DNA of 54,983 bases, taken from NCBI GenBank assembly GCA_903852495.1, contig CAINRC010000055.1, positions 1 through 54,983 of the forward strand, read 5' to 3'. The notes under the pieces were generated by a model that was given only the letters and a program-made list of their open reading frames with translations, was not told the DNA's origin and did not search any database. Shown one piece after another: positions 27,427-36,122 of this stretch. This DNA is from an uncultured Geobacteraceae bacterium. GTDB taxonomy: Bacteria; Desulfobacterota; Desulfuromonadia; Geobacterales; Pseudopelobacteraceae. Positions within the stretch are counted from its first letter, which is position 1. Every line of letters starts with the position of its first letter. The translations under genes were made by a program, and so were the position numbers.

Positions 27427-28014
27427 ATGTCATTCATCAATTATGCTTCTCGTGAAATAAATTGCAAAATAGTCTACTACGGCCCCGGGCTGTGCGGTAA
27501 AACGACGAATCTTCAATTCATCTATCAACAGACCGCCCCGGAAGCCAGGGGTAAGATGATAAGCCTCGCCACAGAGACCGAGCGCACGCTTTTTTTTGAT
27601 TTCATGCCCCTTTCACTGGGTGAAATCCGGGGTTTTAAAACCCGTTTTCACCTGTATACGGTTCCCGGTCAGGTTTTTTATGATGCATCCAGAAAGCTGA
27701 TACTGAAGGGCGTTGATGGCGTGGTGTTTGTCGCGGACTCTCATGAGGAACGGATGGACGCGAATGCCGAATCGCTTGAAAACCTGAGGATAAATCTTAA
27801 GGAGCAGGGCTACGATCTGGATAAACTGCCGTATATCATTCAGTACAATAAACGGGATGTGCCCGGCGCCATGCCGGTGGAAGAGTTGCGCCGTGAGCTG
27901 AATCCTGCAAATGTACCGGAATTTGAGGCGTGTGCCACATCGGGTGAAGGGGTTTTTGAAACGCTTAAAGCCGTTGCCAAGTTGATACTCATCGATCTGA
28001 AAAAGGGGAAATGA
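27427..28014 (+). CDS. mglA: MglA-like Ras-family small GTPase
   Basis: The 195-residue protein starts at [14 protein letters not shown], the conserved MglA N-terminus. G motifs are the P-loop GPGLCGKTT (19-27), TVPGQ at 78-82 in place of the Ras DTAGQ, and NKRD at 141-144. The MglA-specific absence of the switch Asp and the VPGQ are both seen. With MglB it sets front-rear polarity and controls motility machinery; in Geobacter relatives this may concern type IV pili. An in-frame ATG five codons earlier is less conserved. It is followed by tRNA-Ser. Confidence 0.93.
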   Translation: MSFINYASREINCKIVYYGPGLCGKTTNLQFIYQQTAPEARGKMISLATETERTLFFDFMPLSLGEIRGFKTRFHLYTVPGQVFYDASRKLILKGVDGVVFVADSHEERMDANAESLENLRINLKEQGYDLDKLPYIIQYNKRDVPGAMPVEELRRELNPANVPEFEACATSGEGVFETLKAVAKLILIDLKKGK

Positions 28015-28103
28015 TGCGGTTGAAGGGTAAAGTGTGGGTGACCCGGGCCAGTGATGTATATCCCAGGAACCTGATTATCACGTAATGGAGCGGTTCTTTG
28101 GTC

Positions 28104-28132
28104 TTGATTTATTTTTTGGCGCGTGGTAGGTA
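28104..28132 (+). promoter_or_regulatory. Promoter of tRNA-Ser
   Basis: TTGATT and TAGGTA are separated by 17 bp, 35 bp upstream of the tRNA. Confidence 0.6.
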
Positions 28133-28167
28133 TCACATCCCGCCGTTCTGAAGGTTGCCAAACACAC

Positions 28168-28260
28168 GGAGAGATGGCCGAGTAGGTCGAAGGCGCTCGC
28201 CTGCTAAGCGAGTATACTGGGAAACCGGTATCGAGGGTTCGAATCCCTCTCTCTCCGCCA
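28168..28260 (+). tRNA. tRNA-Ser (anticodon GCT)
   Basis: The 93-nt sequence folds as a tRNA with acceptor GGAGAGA/TCTCTCC, an encoded CCA, a T-loop (GGTTCGAATCC) and the long variable arm of serine tRNAs. The anticodon loop CTGCTAA gives GCT, which reads AGC/AGU. Confidence 0.97.
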
Positions 28261-28281
28261 CTTTTTTATCGGATAACTCAA

Positions 28282-28779
28282 TTGAACCCAATCAGAATTC
28301 CACAGTTACCCATATATCTGCTTTTTTTGGCATGCGTTCTGACCGCCTGCCAGGAACAGAGCGAAAAACCGCAAATCAGGGTCAAACCGGGTACTTCCCA
28401 CCAGACGGTCAGGGAAAAAACTGTTCTTGTGCCACCCGAGGTTGGTCGACGCTGGAAAGCTGTCAGGATTGCCGTGATCGACAAAACCCGTGGGAAGGAA
28501 GGTATTTTTTCCGTTCCGCTCGGGGCGCCCTACGTGATTCCCTCATCTTCACTGACTATCACTGTGGAAGCATTTCTTCCTGCGTTTACCATGGAAGGCA
28601 CCACGATCACAACCTCTTCCAACGAACCGGAAAATCCTGCGGCGAAGGTAAAAATCTTCGAAAACGGTTCTCCGGTTTTTCAAGGGTGGCTTTTTTCAAA
28701 ATTTCCGAATACACACGCCGTAACGCACCCTAAATACGGCTTCAGCCTGATTGGCGTGGTGCCGGTCGGTAGTAAATAA
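28282..28779 (+). CDS. DUF2155 lipoprotein
   Basis: The 165-residue protein has a lipoprotein signal (CVLTAC, Cys23) and a C-terminal DUF2155-like domain: AKVKIFENGSPVFQGWLFSKF, PNTHAVTHPKYGFSLIGV. In DUF2155 proteins the motif FSGWMF...LNALEHPVYD is similar. The function is unknown; a lipid anchor suggests the periplasm or outer membrane. The start is a TTG, 22 nt after the tRNA-Ser CCA, with only a weak GGA upstream; no ATG is available. It is close enough to the tRNA to be cotranscribed with it. Confidence 0.75.
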   Translation: MNPIRIPQLPIYLLFLACVLTACQEQSEKPQIRVKPGTSHQTVREKTVLVPPEVGRRWKAVRIAVIDKTRGKEGIFSVPLGAPYVIPSSSLTITVEAFLPAFTMEGTTITTSSNEPENPAAKVKIFENGSPVFQGWLFSKFPNTHAVTHPKYGFSLIGVVPVGSK

Positions 28780-28806
28780 CCCCTTTCAGCCCCTGCCTTT
28801 TTTTGT

Positions 28807-29250
28807 CTAAGCGGGAATTCCTTCCCGTGCCAGTTCGTCGCATCGTTCATTTTCTGGATGCCCGGCGTGTCCTTTGACCCAGAGCCATTGCACCGTATGC
28901 GGTTTAGTCAGATCGAGCAGCAGTTCCCACAGGTCTCTGTTAAGCACCGGTTCCTTTTTACTGTTGCGCCATCCTTTGCGCTGCCACCCTTCAATCCATT
29001 CTGTCATGCCTTTAACCAGATACTGGGAGTCGGTGGTAATCGATACCCGGCAGGGACGGGTCAACTGACGAAGCGCCTCAATAGCGGCGGTCATTTCCAT
29101 GCGATTGTTGGTAGTATCTTTGGTGCCGCCGTTAAGTTCCTTGACAATACTGCCATAGCGCAAAATCGACCCGTAGCCGCCGGGGCCCGGATTGCCGCTG
29201 CAGGCGCCGTCACAGAATATTTCCACAATCTGTGGGTCAGGAGCCGGCAT
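28807..29250 (-). CDS. rnhA: Ribonuclease HI
   Basis: The 147-residue protein is typical of bacterial RNase HI. Catalytic carboxylates are D14 ([14 protein letters not shown]), E52 ([13 protein letters not shown]), D74 ([10 protein letters not shown]) and D138, with the [13 protein letters not shown] loop containing H128. It degrades RNA in RNA-DNA hybrids. The ATG was chosen because GGAAAGGAGCGATT precedes it; an earlier ATG lies within the upstream gene. Its start overlaps the end of plsC by 14 bp, so the two are coupled. Confidence 0.96.
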   Translation of the reverse strand: MPAPDPQIVEIFCDGACSGNPGPGGYGSILRYGSIVKELNGGTKDTTNNRMEMTAAIEALRQLTRPCRVSITTDSQYLVKGMTEWIEGWQRKGWRNSKKEPVLNRDLWELLLDLTKPHTVQWLWVKGHAGHPENERCDELAREGIPA

Positions 29251-29890
29251 AATCGCTCCTTTCCCCGGATAGCAGGGCGGCAATCGCCAGCATGAGCCGG
29301 TCGACTATCAGCAGGTGTGTCTCCTTGCAGTCTTCAAACTGAAACAGATCGCTGAAGTCCACAGCTGCACCGAAAATCACCGCAGCTTCCTGGCCAAAAC
29401 CGGGGAATTTCCAGCGGTTCAAGCCGATTAACGCTGTTGGGATGACTGCCGGGCGGGTATCGTAGATAATTTTGCCGACGCCGCGGTTACCCGAGCCCAG
29501 TTGTCCGTCCTTATGCCGTGTTCCTTCGGGGAACAGCATGACTTTCTGGTCGAGGAGCAGGTCATTTAACAGGCGTCCCGCCCTGACGTCCCGTTTGCGT
29601 CTCACCGGGAAAGCGCCCCATGAAGAGTAAATGATACGTTGGAATGTCTTTTCAAAAAGTTCTTCTTTGGCCGGCGCCCAAAGCATCTGGAGCGGATTGT
29701 ATCTGATGACGGCCCAGGGGAGAAAAATGGTGTCATAGGCGGATATATGATTTGAAGCTATCATAACCGGACCGCTTTTCGGGATATGCCCGCTCCCTTT
29801 GATGAGAAACCCGTTCAGGAGTGATGCGTAAATTCCGATGACGTACACCGAAAAAGTAACCCAACAGCGTTGCAGAAGGTGTGCCTTCAC
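29237..29890 (-). CDS. plsC: 1-acyl-sn-glycerol-3-phosphate acyltransferase (PlsC family)
   Basis: The 217-residue protein has a hydrophobic N-terminal segment and the acyltransferase motifs [11 protein letters not shown] (HX4D) and [11 protein letters not shown] (EGTR), then AVIPTALIG. These enzymes acylate lysophosphatidic acid to phosphatidic acid at the cytoplasmic membrane. It is immediately upstream of rnhA and overlaps it by 14 bp. Other genome copies of this family often exist, so its exact substrate is uncertain. Confidence 0.88.
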   Translation of the reverse strand: MKAHLLQRCWVTFSVYVIGIYASLLNGFLIKGSGHIPKSGPVMIASNHISAYDTIFLPWAVIRYNPLQMLWAPAKEELFEKTFQRIIYSSWGAFPVRRKRDVRAGRLLNDLLLDQKVMLFPEGTRHKDGQLGSGNRGVGKIIYDTRPAVIPTALIGLNRWKFPGFGQEAAVIFGAAVDFSDLFQFEDCKETHLLIVDRLMLAIAALLSGERSDYAGS

Positions 29891-30081
29891 GTTGCTCCCT
29901 TGCTTGATAGTGCGGATATATTACTGATGCTGCGCATAGCATATCAGAGCAGAGCTCATCAGGCAACACCCCTCATTGTAGCGTACTATTGCCTGTGAAA
30001 TCGTTCTGGATATGATATAAAGGCGAAAACTGGGTTTCAATTCTGTGTTGAAGAAATAACGAATTTGGAGAGATCTTCTGC

Positions 30082-30444
30082 ATGGCTGATTTTGCCGTAA
30101 GTGAAGAAAAAAACCGCTGGCTGCGGCAAAAAATGGCTGAACTGGGAGTTCGTGAGGGGGACATTGAGGAAAGCTTCGTCCGTTCTTCCGGGAATGGCGG
30201 CCAGCATGTTAATAAAACCTCCAGCTGCGTCCAGTTGAAGCACCGGCCAACAGGTATTCAGGTCAGCTGTATGCAGGAACGGAGTCAATCGGTGAACCGT
30301 TTTCTGGCCCGGCGGGAACTGCTTGAGCGCATCGAAGCCTCCACCGGTGTAATCACGCCGGAGATGAAGCGGATTGAAAAACTGCGCAAGCAGAAGGACC
30401 GCCGCAGGAGGCGGGCAACGGTGCCGGGAACTGATCCGGCTTAA
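30082..30444 (+). CDS. GGQ release-factor-like protein (possible ribosome rescue)
   Basis: The 120-residue protein has the RF-1 domain core SFVRSSGNGGQHVNKTSSCV, with the GGQ at 39-41 that triggers peptidyl-tRNA hydrolysis, and a basic C-terminal tail (KLRKQKDRRRRRA) that may bind the ribosome. It lacks the codon-recognition domains of RF1/RF2. It resembles small ArfB (YaeJ) and mitochondrial C12orf65-type rescue factors; the N-terminus and tail length differ from E. coli ArfB, so the exact subgroup is unclear. A GGAG ribosome site precedes it. Its last four bases overlap the 3' end of polA. Confidence 0.85.
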   Translation: MADFAVSEEKNRWLRQKMAELGVREGDIEESFVRSSGNGGQHVNKTSSCVQLKHRPTGIQVSCMQERSQSVNRFLARRELLERIEASTGVITPEMKRIEKLRKQKDRRRRRATVPGTDPA

Positions 30445-33236
30445 TGCGCTTCACTCCAGTTAGCCCCGTAGCTGATATCCACCTTGAGTGGAACTCTCGT
30501 TTCAACAGCATGTTCCATTTCCCGCTCCACAAGCAGCACCATCTCTGACAATTCCTCCTCTGGAACCTCCAACACAAGTTCATCATGTACCTGCATAATC
30601 AGCCGACTGTTACGCTTTTCGGAGCGGATACGGGAATCAACCTGGATCATGGCGCATTTGATGATATCGGCTGCAGAACCCTGGATCGGATAGTTAATGG
30701 CGTTGCGCCGGGCAAAGGCCAGCACATTGCCGTTACTGCTCTGGATGTCCGGAATCGGCAGCCGCCGCCCGAGAATAGTTCTGACGCAGCCATGTTCTTC
30801 CGCTTCCCTGATGCAGGAATCCAGAAACGCGATGGCCCCATGGTGCCGCTCTTTATAGGTATTGATGAACTCTTCGGCGGTTTTACGGGCAATGCCGAGC
30901 TGCTTTGCCAGGGAAAAGGCACCCTGGCCGTAGATAATGCCAAAATTGATGGTTTTCGCCTGGCGGCGCATCTCCGGAGTGACCATTTCCGGAAAAAGTC
31001 CGAACACCTCGGCGGCAGTGCGAGTATGGATGTCCTCGTCATTGGCGAAGGCGTGGCAAAATACCGGATCTCCGGAAAGGTGAGCCAGCACGCGCAGCTC
31101 TATCTGGGAATAGTCGGCGGAGAGAATGACATGACCGGGGGGGGCGATAAACGCGTGCCGGATACGGCGTCCGTCTTCGCTGCGAATCGGAATGTTCTGC
31201 AGATTCGGATCTGACGACGAGAGGCGCCCGGTGTTGGTAACCGTCTGATTATAGGAGGTGTGGACCCTCCCGGTACGGGGGCTGACAAGGCGGGGGAGTG
31301 CGTCCGTGTAGGTGGATTTGAGTTTGGCTATGCCCCGGTAATCCACTATCAGGCGGGCTATCTCATGCTCCTCGGCCAGAGCGGTCAGTACCTCGTTGTC
31401 GGTGGACCACCCGGTTTTCCCCTTGGTCTTCTTGCCGGTTTGCAACCCGAGGCGGCCGAAGAGAATCTCACCCATCTGCTTGGGGGAGTTGAGGTTGAAC
31501 CGTTCTCCCGCCAGAGTAAATATCTCTTCCTCCAGTATGCCCATCCGACCCGCAAAATCGGCAGACAGGTTGTTCAACAGAGAGCTGTCCAGAAGAACGC
31601 CGTGGTTTTCCATTTCGGCCAGAATCGGCACAAGCGGCATCTCAACCGAGTGGAACAGCTTGTCGTCTCCTCCCGCCGCAAGCATGGGCTCAAACTTCCT
31701 GCGCAGCAGCCAGGTGGCGTCAGCATCCTCTGCCGCATATCCTGCTGCGGCTTCTGGCTCCACTTCGGCAAAGTTTTTCTGCTCCCTGCCGCTGCCGACC
31801 ACCTCTTTGTAGCTGATCATGCGGTGGTTTAAATGTTCCTGAGCCAGGGCATCCAGTCCGTGCCCCTGCCGGGACGGATTAAGCAGATAGGAAGCCAGCA
31901 TGGTGTCAAACCAGATACCGGCGAGACTGATACCGTTATTGGCCAGAACCTGCATATCAAATTTAATGTTCTGGCCGACTTTACGCATATCCTGACGCTC
32001 CAGCAGGGGGCGCAAACGGTCGAGAACGGTATGCCGGGGGAGCTGTCCTTCCACCAGGCAGAGCGGAGCGTCCGTAATGGAGATACCGGCAGGGGGGGCG
32101 GGGGGCGGATTGAAGTCGAAGCCGGTTTGCCGGTCACCGGTTGGGGGTGGCACCGCCTTGAGAATGGCCGGTTTACGCTCCGTCACATGACCGATCGGGA
32201 TGTAATATGCTTCGTGATCCCGAAAAGAGAAAGACAGCCCGACAATATCAGCCAGACGCGGGTCGAGGCTTGTCGTTTCGAGGTCAAAGGCAAATTCACC
32301 ACTCTTCTCTAAAGCTGCGGCAAGGCTTTCAAGCTGCGCTATCGTTTTTACCGTGTGATAGCTCTCGGTGGAAAGGGTCGCTTTCCCGGTAAGTTCCTTG
32401 ATTAGTGAGGTGAAACCGAATTTTTTGAAGAATTCATTCAGAGTTTCCTGATCCGGATCCCGTGCCGTTAGCTCGTCAAGGTCGACATCCAGCGGGACAT
32501 TACACTCAATCGTTGCCAGGCGCCGTGACAGCAGCGCCTGCTCACGGAATTCCCGCAGTTTTTCACCGTTTTTACCCTTGACTTCGTCTGACCGTGCCAG
32601 CAGTTGGTCGAGGGAACCGAACTCCAGAATCAGCTTGGTTGCGGTTTTTTCGCCGATACCCGGTACGCCGGGGATATTGTCGGAGGAATCTCCTGCAAGC
32701 CCCAGAATGTCAATGACCAACTCAGGACCGACGCCAAAGCGTTCGATGACGTCGGCAATTCCGGACACTTTCCCTTTCATGGTGTCCAGCAGCGTGACCC
32801 GGTCAGTCACGATCTGCATCAAATCCTTGTCACCGGTGACCACGACAACTCGGCCTCCCTGGTCGGCAAAGCGCCCGGCCAGGGCGCCGATGATGTCATC
32901 AGCTTCATATCCCTGTAGTTCCAGGGTCGGTATGTTGAAGGCTCGTACTACCTCGCGAATAGGGGCCATCTGGACACGCAGGTCATCCGGCATGGCGGCG
33001 CGGTTTGCTTTATATTCCGGGTACATTTCGGTGCGGAATGTTGTCCGGCCGGCATCAAAAACGACGGCCACATGCTGCGGGTTGTAATCTTTCAGCAGTT
33101 TGAGCAGCATCTGGATGAATCCATAGATGGCATTGGTCGGGTGTCCGCCGGGTGAGGTGAGGTGGCGGATGGCAAAGTAGGCGCGGTAAATGTAGGAGGA
33201 GCCGTCAACAAGGTAGAGGGTTTCATTTGGAGTCAT
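30441..33236 (-). CDS. polA: DNA polymerase I
   Basis: The 931-residue protein contains all three domains: a 5'-3' exonuclease (LYLVDGSSYIYRAYFA, YEADDIIGALA, GLAGDSSDNIPGVPGIGEKT; about 1-290), a 3'-5' exonuclease that still has its FDLETTSLD acidic motif (about 300-490), and a family A polymerase (SADYSQIELRVLAHLSGD, RRQAKTINFGIIYGQGAFSLA, MQVHDELVLEVPEEE; about 530-931). It fills gaps and removes primers. A gene for a 63-residue protein ends at its start with an ATGA overlap, so it is coupled to that gene upstream. Confidence 0.97.
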   Translation of the reverse strand: MTPNETLYLVDGSSYIYRAYFAIRHLTSPGGHPTNAIYGFIQMLLKLLKDYNPQHVAVVFDAGRTTFRTEMYPEYKANRAAMPDDLRVQMAPIREVVRAFNIPTLELQGYEADDIIGALAGRFADQGGRVVVVTGDKDLMQIVTDRVTLLDTMKGKVSGIADVIERFGVGPELVIDILGLAGDSSDNIPGVPGIGEKTATKLILEFGSLDQLLARSDEVKGKNGEKLREFREQALLSRRLATIECNVPLDVDLDELTARDPDQETLNEFFKKFGFTSLIKELTGKATLSTESYHTVKTIAQLESLAAALEKSGEFAFDLETTSLDPRLADIVGLSFSFRDHEAYYIPIGHVTERKPAILKAVPPPTGDRQTGFDFNPPPAPPAGISITDAPLCLVEGQLPRHTVLDRLRPLLERQDMRKVGQNIKFDMQVLANNGISLAGIWFDTMLASYLLNPSRQGHGLDALAQEHLNHRMISYKEVVGSGREQKNFAEVEPEAAAGYAAEDADATWLLRRKFEPMLAAGGDDKLFHSVEMPLVPILAEMENHGVLLDSSLLNNLSADFAGRMGILEEEIFTLAGERFNLNSPKQMGEILFGRLGLQTGKKTKGKTGWSTDNEVLTALAEEHEIARLIVDYRGIAKLKSTYTDALPRLVSPRTGRVHTSYNQTVTNTGRLSSSDPNLQNIPIRSEDGRRIRHAFIAPPGHVILSADYSQIELRVLAHLSGDPVFCHAFANDEDIHTRTAAEVFGLFPEMVTPEMRRQAKTINFGIIYGQGAFSLAKQLGIARKTAEEFINTYKERHHGAIAFLDSCIREAEEHGCVRTILGRRLPIPDIQSSNGNVLAFARRNAINYPIQGSAADIIKCAMIQVDSRIRSEKRNSRLIMQVHDELVLEVPEEELSEMVLLVEREMEHAVETRVPLKVDISYGANWSEAH

Positions 33237-33424
33237 GGCATACCCTCTCCGCAGGATGTTTCCCGGGTAAAAAGGGCAAAGGCCATGGCCGGACGCTTGC
33301 TCGATTCGCGCATGGCGAACTGCAGCCCATCAAAAGACCACCCTTTGGCACTCCATGCGTTGAGCGTTTCCTCGATGGTTTCTTCGGTAACGCTGCTTAT
33401 TTCAACAACCTTGTAAATCAGCAT
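33233..33424 (-). CDS. Small DUF4177-like protein coupled to polA
   Basis: The 63-residue protein starts at the ATG preceded by CAGAGGACACAGTC. The sequence IYKVVEISSVTEETIEETLN, AWSAKGWSFDGLQFAMR, RPAMAFALFTR resembles the short DUF4177-type fold (a few beta strands with a KGW motif). Its TGA overlaps the polA ATG (ATGA), so polA translation probably depends on it. The gene looks conserved rather than random because of this overlap and the KGW motif. The function is unknown. Confidence 0.75.
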   Translation of the reverse strand: MLIYKVVEISSVTEETIEETLNAWSAKGWSFDGLQFAMRESSKRPAMAFALFTRETSCGEGMP

Positions 33425-33484
33425 GACTGTGTCCTCTGATGAATTTTTTGTGAACTCCGTTGATGACCGACGGCTCATCGGGGT

Positions 33485-33512
33485 AAAAAAAAGGCGGCTC
33501 GAAAGCCGCCTT
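33485..33512 (-). terminator. Terminator after the IclR gene
   Basis: On the minus strand AAGGCGGCT-TTCG-AGCCGCCTT is followed by a U-rich run. It ends the iclR-type transcript. Confidence 0.9.
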
Positions 33513-33533
33513 GTGACGTTTATGAGATGCCGG

Positions 33534-34316
33534 TTATTTCTGGAAACCGAGTTTTGCGGAAATCTCTTCGCCGGCTTTCAGTACAAGTGGGATCAGTTCG
33601 TTTTTGATACGCTCGTCAGAGAAGCGCATGGACGGCCCGGAAATGCTGACAGCGCCGATAATGCGGCGGGTATAATCGCGAATCGGAGCGCTGACGCATT
33701 TTACGCCGGAGTCCAGTTCCTCGTTGTCAAAAGCAAACCCCTGCTCAGCAATCAGTTTCAGCTGTTTTTTAAGGGTATCACGGTCGGTGATTGTATTGGG
33801 GGTGTAGCTTTTTAATTCCTTTGAGGGGAGGTATGTTTCAAGCTCCTCATCGCTCATATAGGCAATCTGAACCTTGCCGGCTGCTGTGCAATAGGCCGGC
33901 AGCCGCGAACCGACTCTCGGTACAACTCTGACAGTCATGGCCGTTTCAACCACATCCAGATAGACTATGTTGAAATCTTTAAGAATGGAGACGTACGTTG
34001 TTTCGTTGCAGTCCGCAACCAACGCTTCAAGCACCGGCTTTGACTGACGCAGCAAACCCATTTGTTTGATGAATGTCTGGCCGAGTTCAAGGGTTTTGAG
34101 GCCAAGTCGATAGTTCTCGGTCACTTTGTTCTGCTCGATATAGCTGCGGGATTCGAGTGTCGCAAGTAATCTGAAAACATTATTTTTGTGAAGTTTCAGG
34201 CGTTTACTTAGTTCAGTAACGCCGAGTTCGTCGACTTCGCCATGAAATTGTTCCAAAAGGTCAAGGGCATGGGACACCGCTTGTATGAGGTACTCTGACT
34301 TTTCTTTTTTTGCCAT
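33534..34316 (-). CDS. IclR-family transcriptional regulator
   Basis: The protein has 260 residues from the ATG with AAAAGGA upstream. An N-terminal winged helix (LGVTELSKRLKLHKNNVFRLLATLESRSYIEQ) is followed by an IclR effector domain (KPVLEALVADCNETTYVSIL, YCTAAGKVQIAYMSDEELETYL, RRIIGAVSISGPSMRFSDE). IclR regulators bind small metabolites, often aromatic or C2-C4 acids; the ligand is unknown. The gene is divergent from uspA, and the AT-rich interval between them contains a 23-bp imperfect palindrome that could be its operator. A hairpin terminator follows. Confidence 0.92.
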   Translation of the reverse strand: MAKKEKSEYLIQAVSHALDLLEQFHGEVDELGVTELSKRLKLHKNNVFRLLATLESRSYIEQNKVTENYRLGLKTLELGQTFIKQMGLLRQSKPVLEALVADCNETTYVSILKDFNIVYLDVVETAMTVRVVPRVGSRLPAYCTAAGKVQIAYMSDEELETYLPSKELKSYTPNTITDRDTLKKQLKLIAEQGFAFDNEELDSGVKCVSAPIRDYTRRIIGAVSISGPSMRFSDERIKNELIPLVLKAGEEISAKLGFQK

Positions 34317-34409
34317 GGGAGAAATCCTTTTTATGAGTAAGTGTGAGTTCAAGTATGATGCAACATATCAAAATGCAAACATTTATTCAAAAATAAGCCA
34401 AATACGTAG

Positions 34410-34432
34410 ATTTTGCAACAATTTTGTAAAAT
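34410..34432. promoter_or_regulatory. Imperfect palindrome between the IclR and uspA genes
   Basis: ATTTTGCAACAATTTTGTAAAAT has arms ATTTTnCAA/TTGnAAAAT. It lies in the divergent interval and is a candidate operator for the neighbouring IclR regulator; this is inference. Confidence 0.45.
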
Positions 34433-34452
34433 CCTAGAATATTGTTTTACAA

Positions 34453-34481
34453 TTGTCAAGGGTGAAAAATTGATTTATATT
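34453..34481 (+). promoter_or_regulatory. Promoter of uspA
   Basis: TTGTCA, 17 bp, TATATT: a good sigma-70 match 57 bp upstream of the ATG. Confidence 0.65.
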
Positions 34482-34537
34482 CAAGCCATGTAAAGCAGGT
34501 GCCATATCTGCCTGATAAATGTGTGCACGAGGAAACT

Positions 34538-34993
34538 ATGCTGAATCTGCGTAAAAAAATTCTTGTGGCAATCGATGGCTCTCCCCAGTCGGACAAAGCT
34601 GCCGAGGAAGCTGTTCGCCTTGCCGCCGGCAACCAGAGTCAGTTTAAAAGCAAAATTTATGCGCTGCTCGTGTTACCCAACGTGCCGACAGCAACCTACA
34701 CTGATTTTGTGCCGGTTGTTCCCATGACTGAAACGGAAAAATGGGATGAACTTCGCAAACGGATATTTTATGTAGTGGAAAAATGTGCGTCTGAACATGA
34801 CATCCCGCTGGAGATGGTTGTCGAGTATGGTGATCCTGCCGACAAGATAATGGCTCTTGCCAGGAGTGAAGAAGTTGATGTGATTGTTATCGGCAGTTCA
34901 GGCAAAGGATTTCTCCAGCGCCGCATTAAAGGAAGTATCTCCCACAAAGTAGCCAGTAATGCACCCTGCTCGGTTTTTATCGTGCGGGGCTGA
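34538..34993 (+). CDS. Universal stress protein (UspA family)
   Basis: The 151-residue protein starts at the ATG after GAGGAAACT. The fold is seen in KILVAIDGSPQSDKAAEEAV at the start and the ATP-binding signature VIVIGSSGKGFLQRRIKGSISHKVASNAPCSV (GxxGx9G(S/T)) at the end. These proteins bind ATP and protect cells during starvation and other stress. It is 20 bp upstream of an exported deacetylase gene and probably cotranscribed with it. Confidence 0.92.
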   Translation: MLNLRKKILVAIDGSPQSDKAAEEAVRLAAGNQSQFKSKIYALLVLPNVPTATYTDFVPVVPMTETEKWDELRKRIFYVVEKCASEHDIPLEMVVEYGDPADKIMALARSEEVDVIVIGSSGKGFLQRRIKGSISHKVASNAPCSVFIVRG

Positions 34994-35013
34994 TTCGGGA
35001 AGGATTATTTATA

Positions 35014-35805
35014 ATGAGCCGTTTTGTTGTTCGATTGTTTTTAGCTGTTGTTGTTTTTCTGTTGCCGCTGTCCGCCTATGCTGCCGAATCATTTCGTGTG
35101 CCTATTCTGCTGTACCACCGGTTCGGTCCGACCGTCGCTGATGGGATGACGATAACGACCCCAGTTTTTGAATCACATATGAAATACCTGCATGATAACG
35201 GGTATAAAGTGATTCCATTGCGCCAGCTCGTTGACTATTACCGGGGAAAAGGAGCAGCACCGGGACCCAAGTCCGTCGTAATTGTGGAAGATGACGCTCA
35301 CAAGTCGGTGTATAGCGATATGCTCCCGATTATCAAAAAATATCGTTACCCGGTGACGATCTTTACCTACCCGTCGACAATCTCCAATGCAAAATACGCC
35401 ATGACCTGGGATCAGATGCGGGCGCTGACAAAAACCGGTCTCTTTGACGTTCAGTCCCATACCTATTGGCATCCTAATTTTAAGAAAGAACGAAAAAAAT
35501 TGAGTCCGCAGGCTCTTGATACCCTTGTCATGACTCAACTGAAAAAATCGAAAGCCCGCCTGGAAAAAGAATTGGGGACCAGGGTTGATATGCTTGCCTG
35601 GCCCTTCGGTATTTACGATGACTATCTTGTCGGGAAAGCTGCGGAAGCGGGATACGGTGCAACGTTCACTATCGAGCGCCGCCATGCGACGGCATCAGAC
35701 TCGGTAATGAAGCTGCCGCGCTATCTGCTGGTTAATGCGGACAGTGGCAAGGCTTTTGTGCAGTTGCTTGAGGGTAACGCTGCCAAACGGAATGTCGTGT
35801 ATTAG
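35014..35805 (+). CDS. Exported polysaccharide deacetylase (PgaB/IcaB-like fold)
   Basis: The 263-residue protein has a signal peptide (VVRLFLAVVVFLLPLSAYA-A) and NodB-type motifs: VPILLYHRFG, VVIVEDDAHKS where the VED-DAH replaces TFDDG, and FDVQSHTYWHP (metal-binding HxxxxH), then MLAWPFGIYDD. The family removes N-acetyl or N-formyl groups from polysaccharide at the cell surface. Motif 1 keeps the two Asp residues. It is followed directly by a cysteine-rich mini-protein gene that starts in its stop codon, and preceded by uspA. Confidence 0.87.
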   Translation: MSRFVVRLFLAVVVFLLPLSAYAAESFRVPILLYHRFGPTVADGMTITTPVFESHMKYLHDNGYKVIPLRQLVDYYRGKGAAPGPKSVVIVEDDAHKSVYSDMLPIIKKYRYPVTIFTYPSTISNAKYAMTWDQMRALTKTGLFDVQSHTYWHPNFKKERKKLSPQALDTLVMTQLKKSKARLEKELGTRVDMLAWPFGIYDDYLVGKAAEAGYGATFTIERRHATASDSVMKLPRYLLVNADSGKAFVQLLEGNAAKRNVVY

Positions 35806-35990
35806 TGCACGAAAAAGTACCGCAAAAATACCCCTGCCCAGACTGCATCTGCTGTCAGTGGTGTTCTGATGATCGTTGCAAAATTTGCAGGGGGAACGGA
35901 GGGTGCGGTCGCCGGAAACGTTCAATAGCGGAGCAGATTGCATTGTACGATTCCCTGAACCCTTCTCAAGCCGGTACGCCACGGCAGTAA
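35805..35990 (+). CDS. Cysteine-rich small protein (61 residues)
   Basis: A GTG start shares its G with the TAG of the deacetylase gene, so it is translationally coupled. The product has eight Cys in its first 34 residues (KYPCPDCICCQWC, then RCKIC and GNGGC), patterned as CxxC pairs, followed by a basic, otherwise plain tail. It probably binds zinc or an iron-sulfur cluster. No family name is recognised with certainty. It has no signal peptide. The coupling and cysteine spacing are the evidence that it is real. Confidence 0.7.
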   Translation: MHEKVPQKYPCPDCICCQWCSDDRCKICRGNGGCGRRKRSIAEQIALYDSLNPSQAGTPRQ

Positions 35991-36122
35991 AAGCAGCTAG
36001 CTATATTCCTGCGACTGTTTGACGCCCCGCAGAGCATGCCTGAACGTTAGAATATTTCTCTAGGAATAGTCAGACAGAATATGGTAAAAGGAATACGTAA
36101 TCTAAAATTCAGGAGGTAGCAG

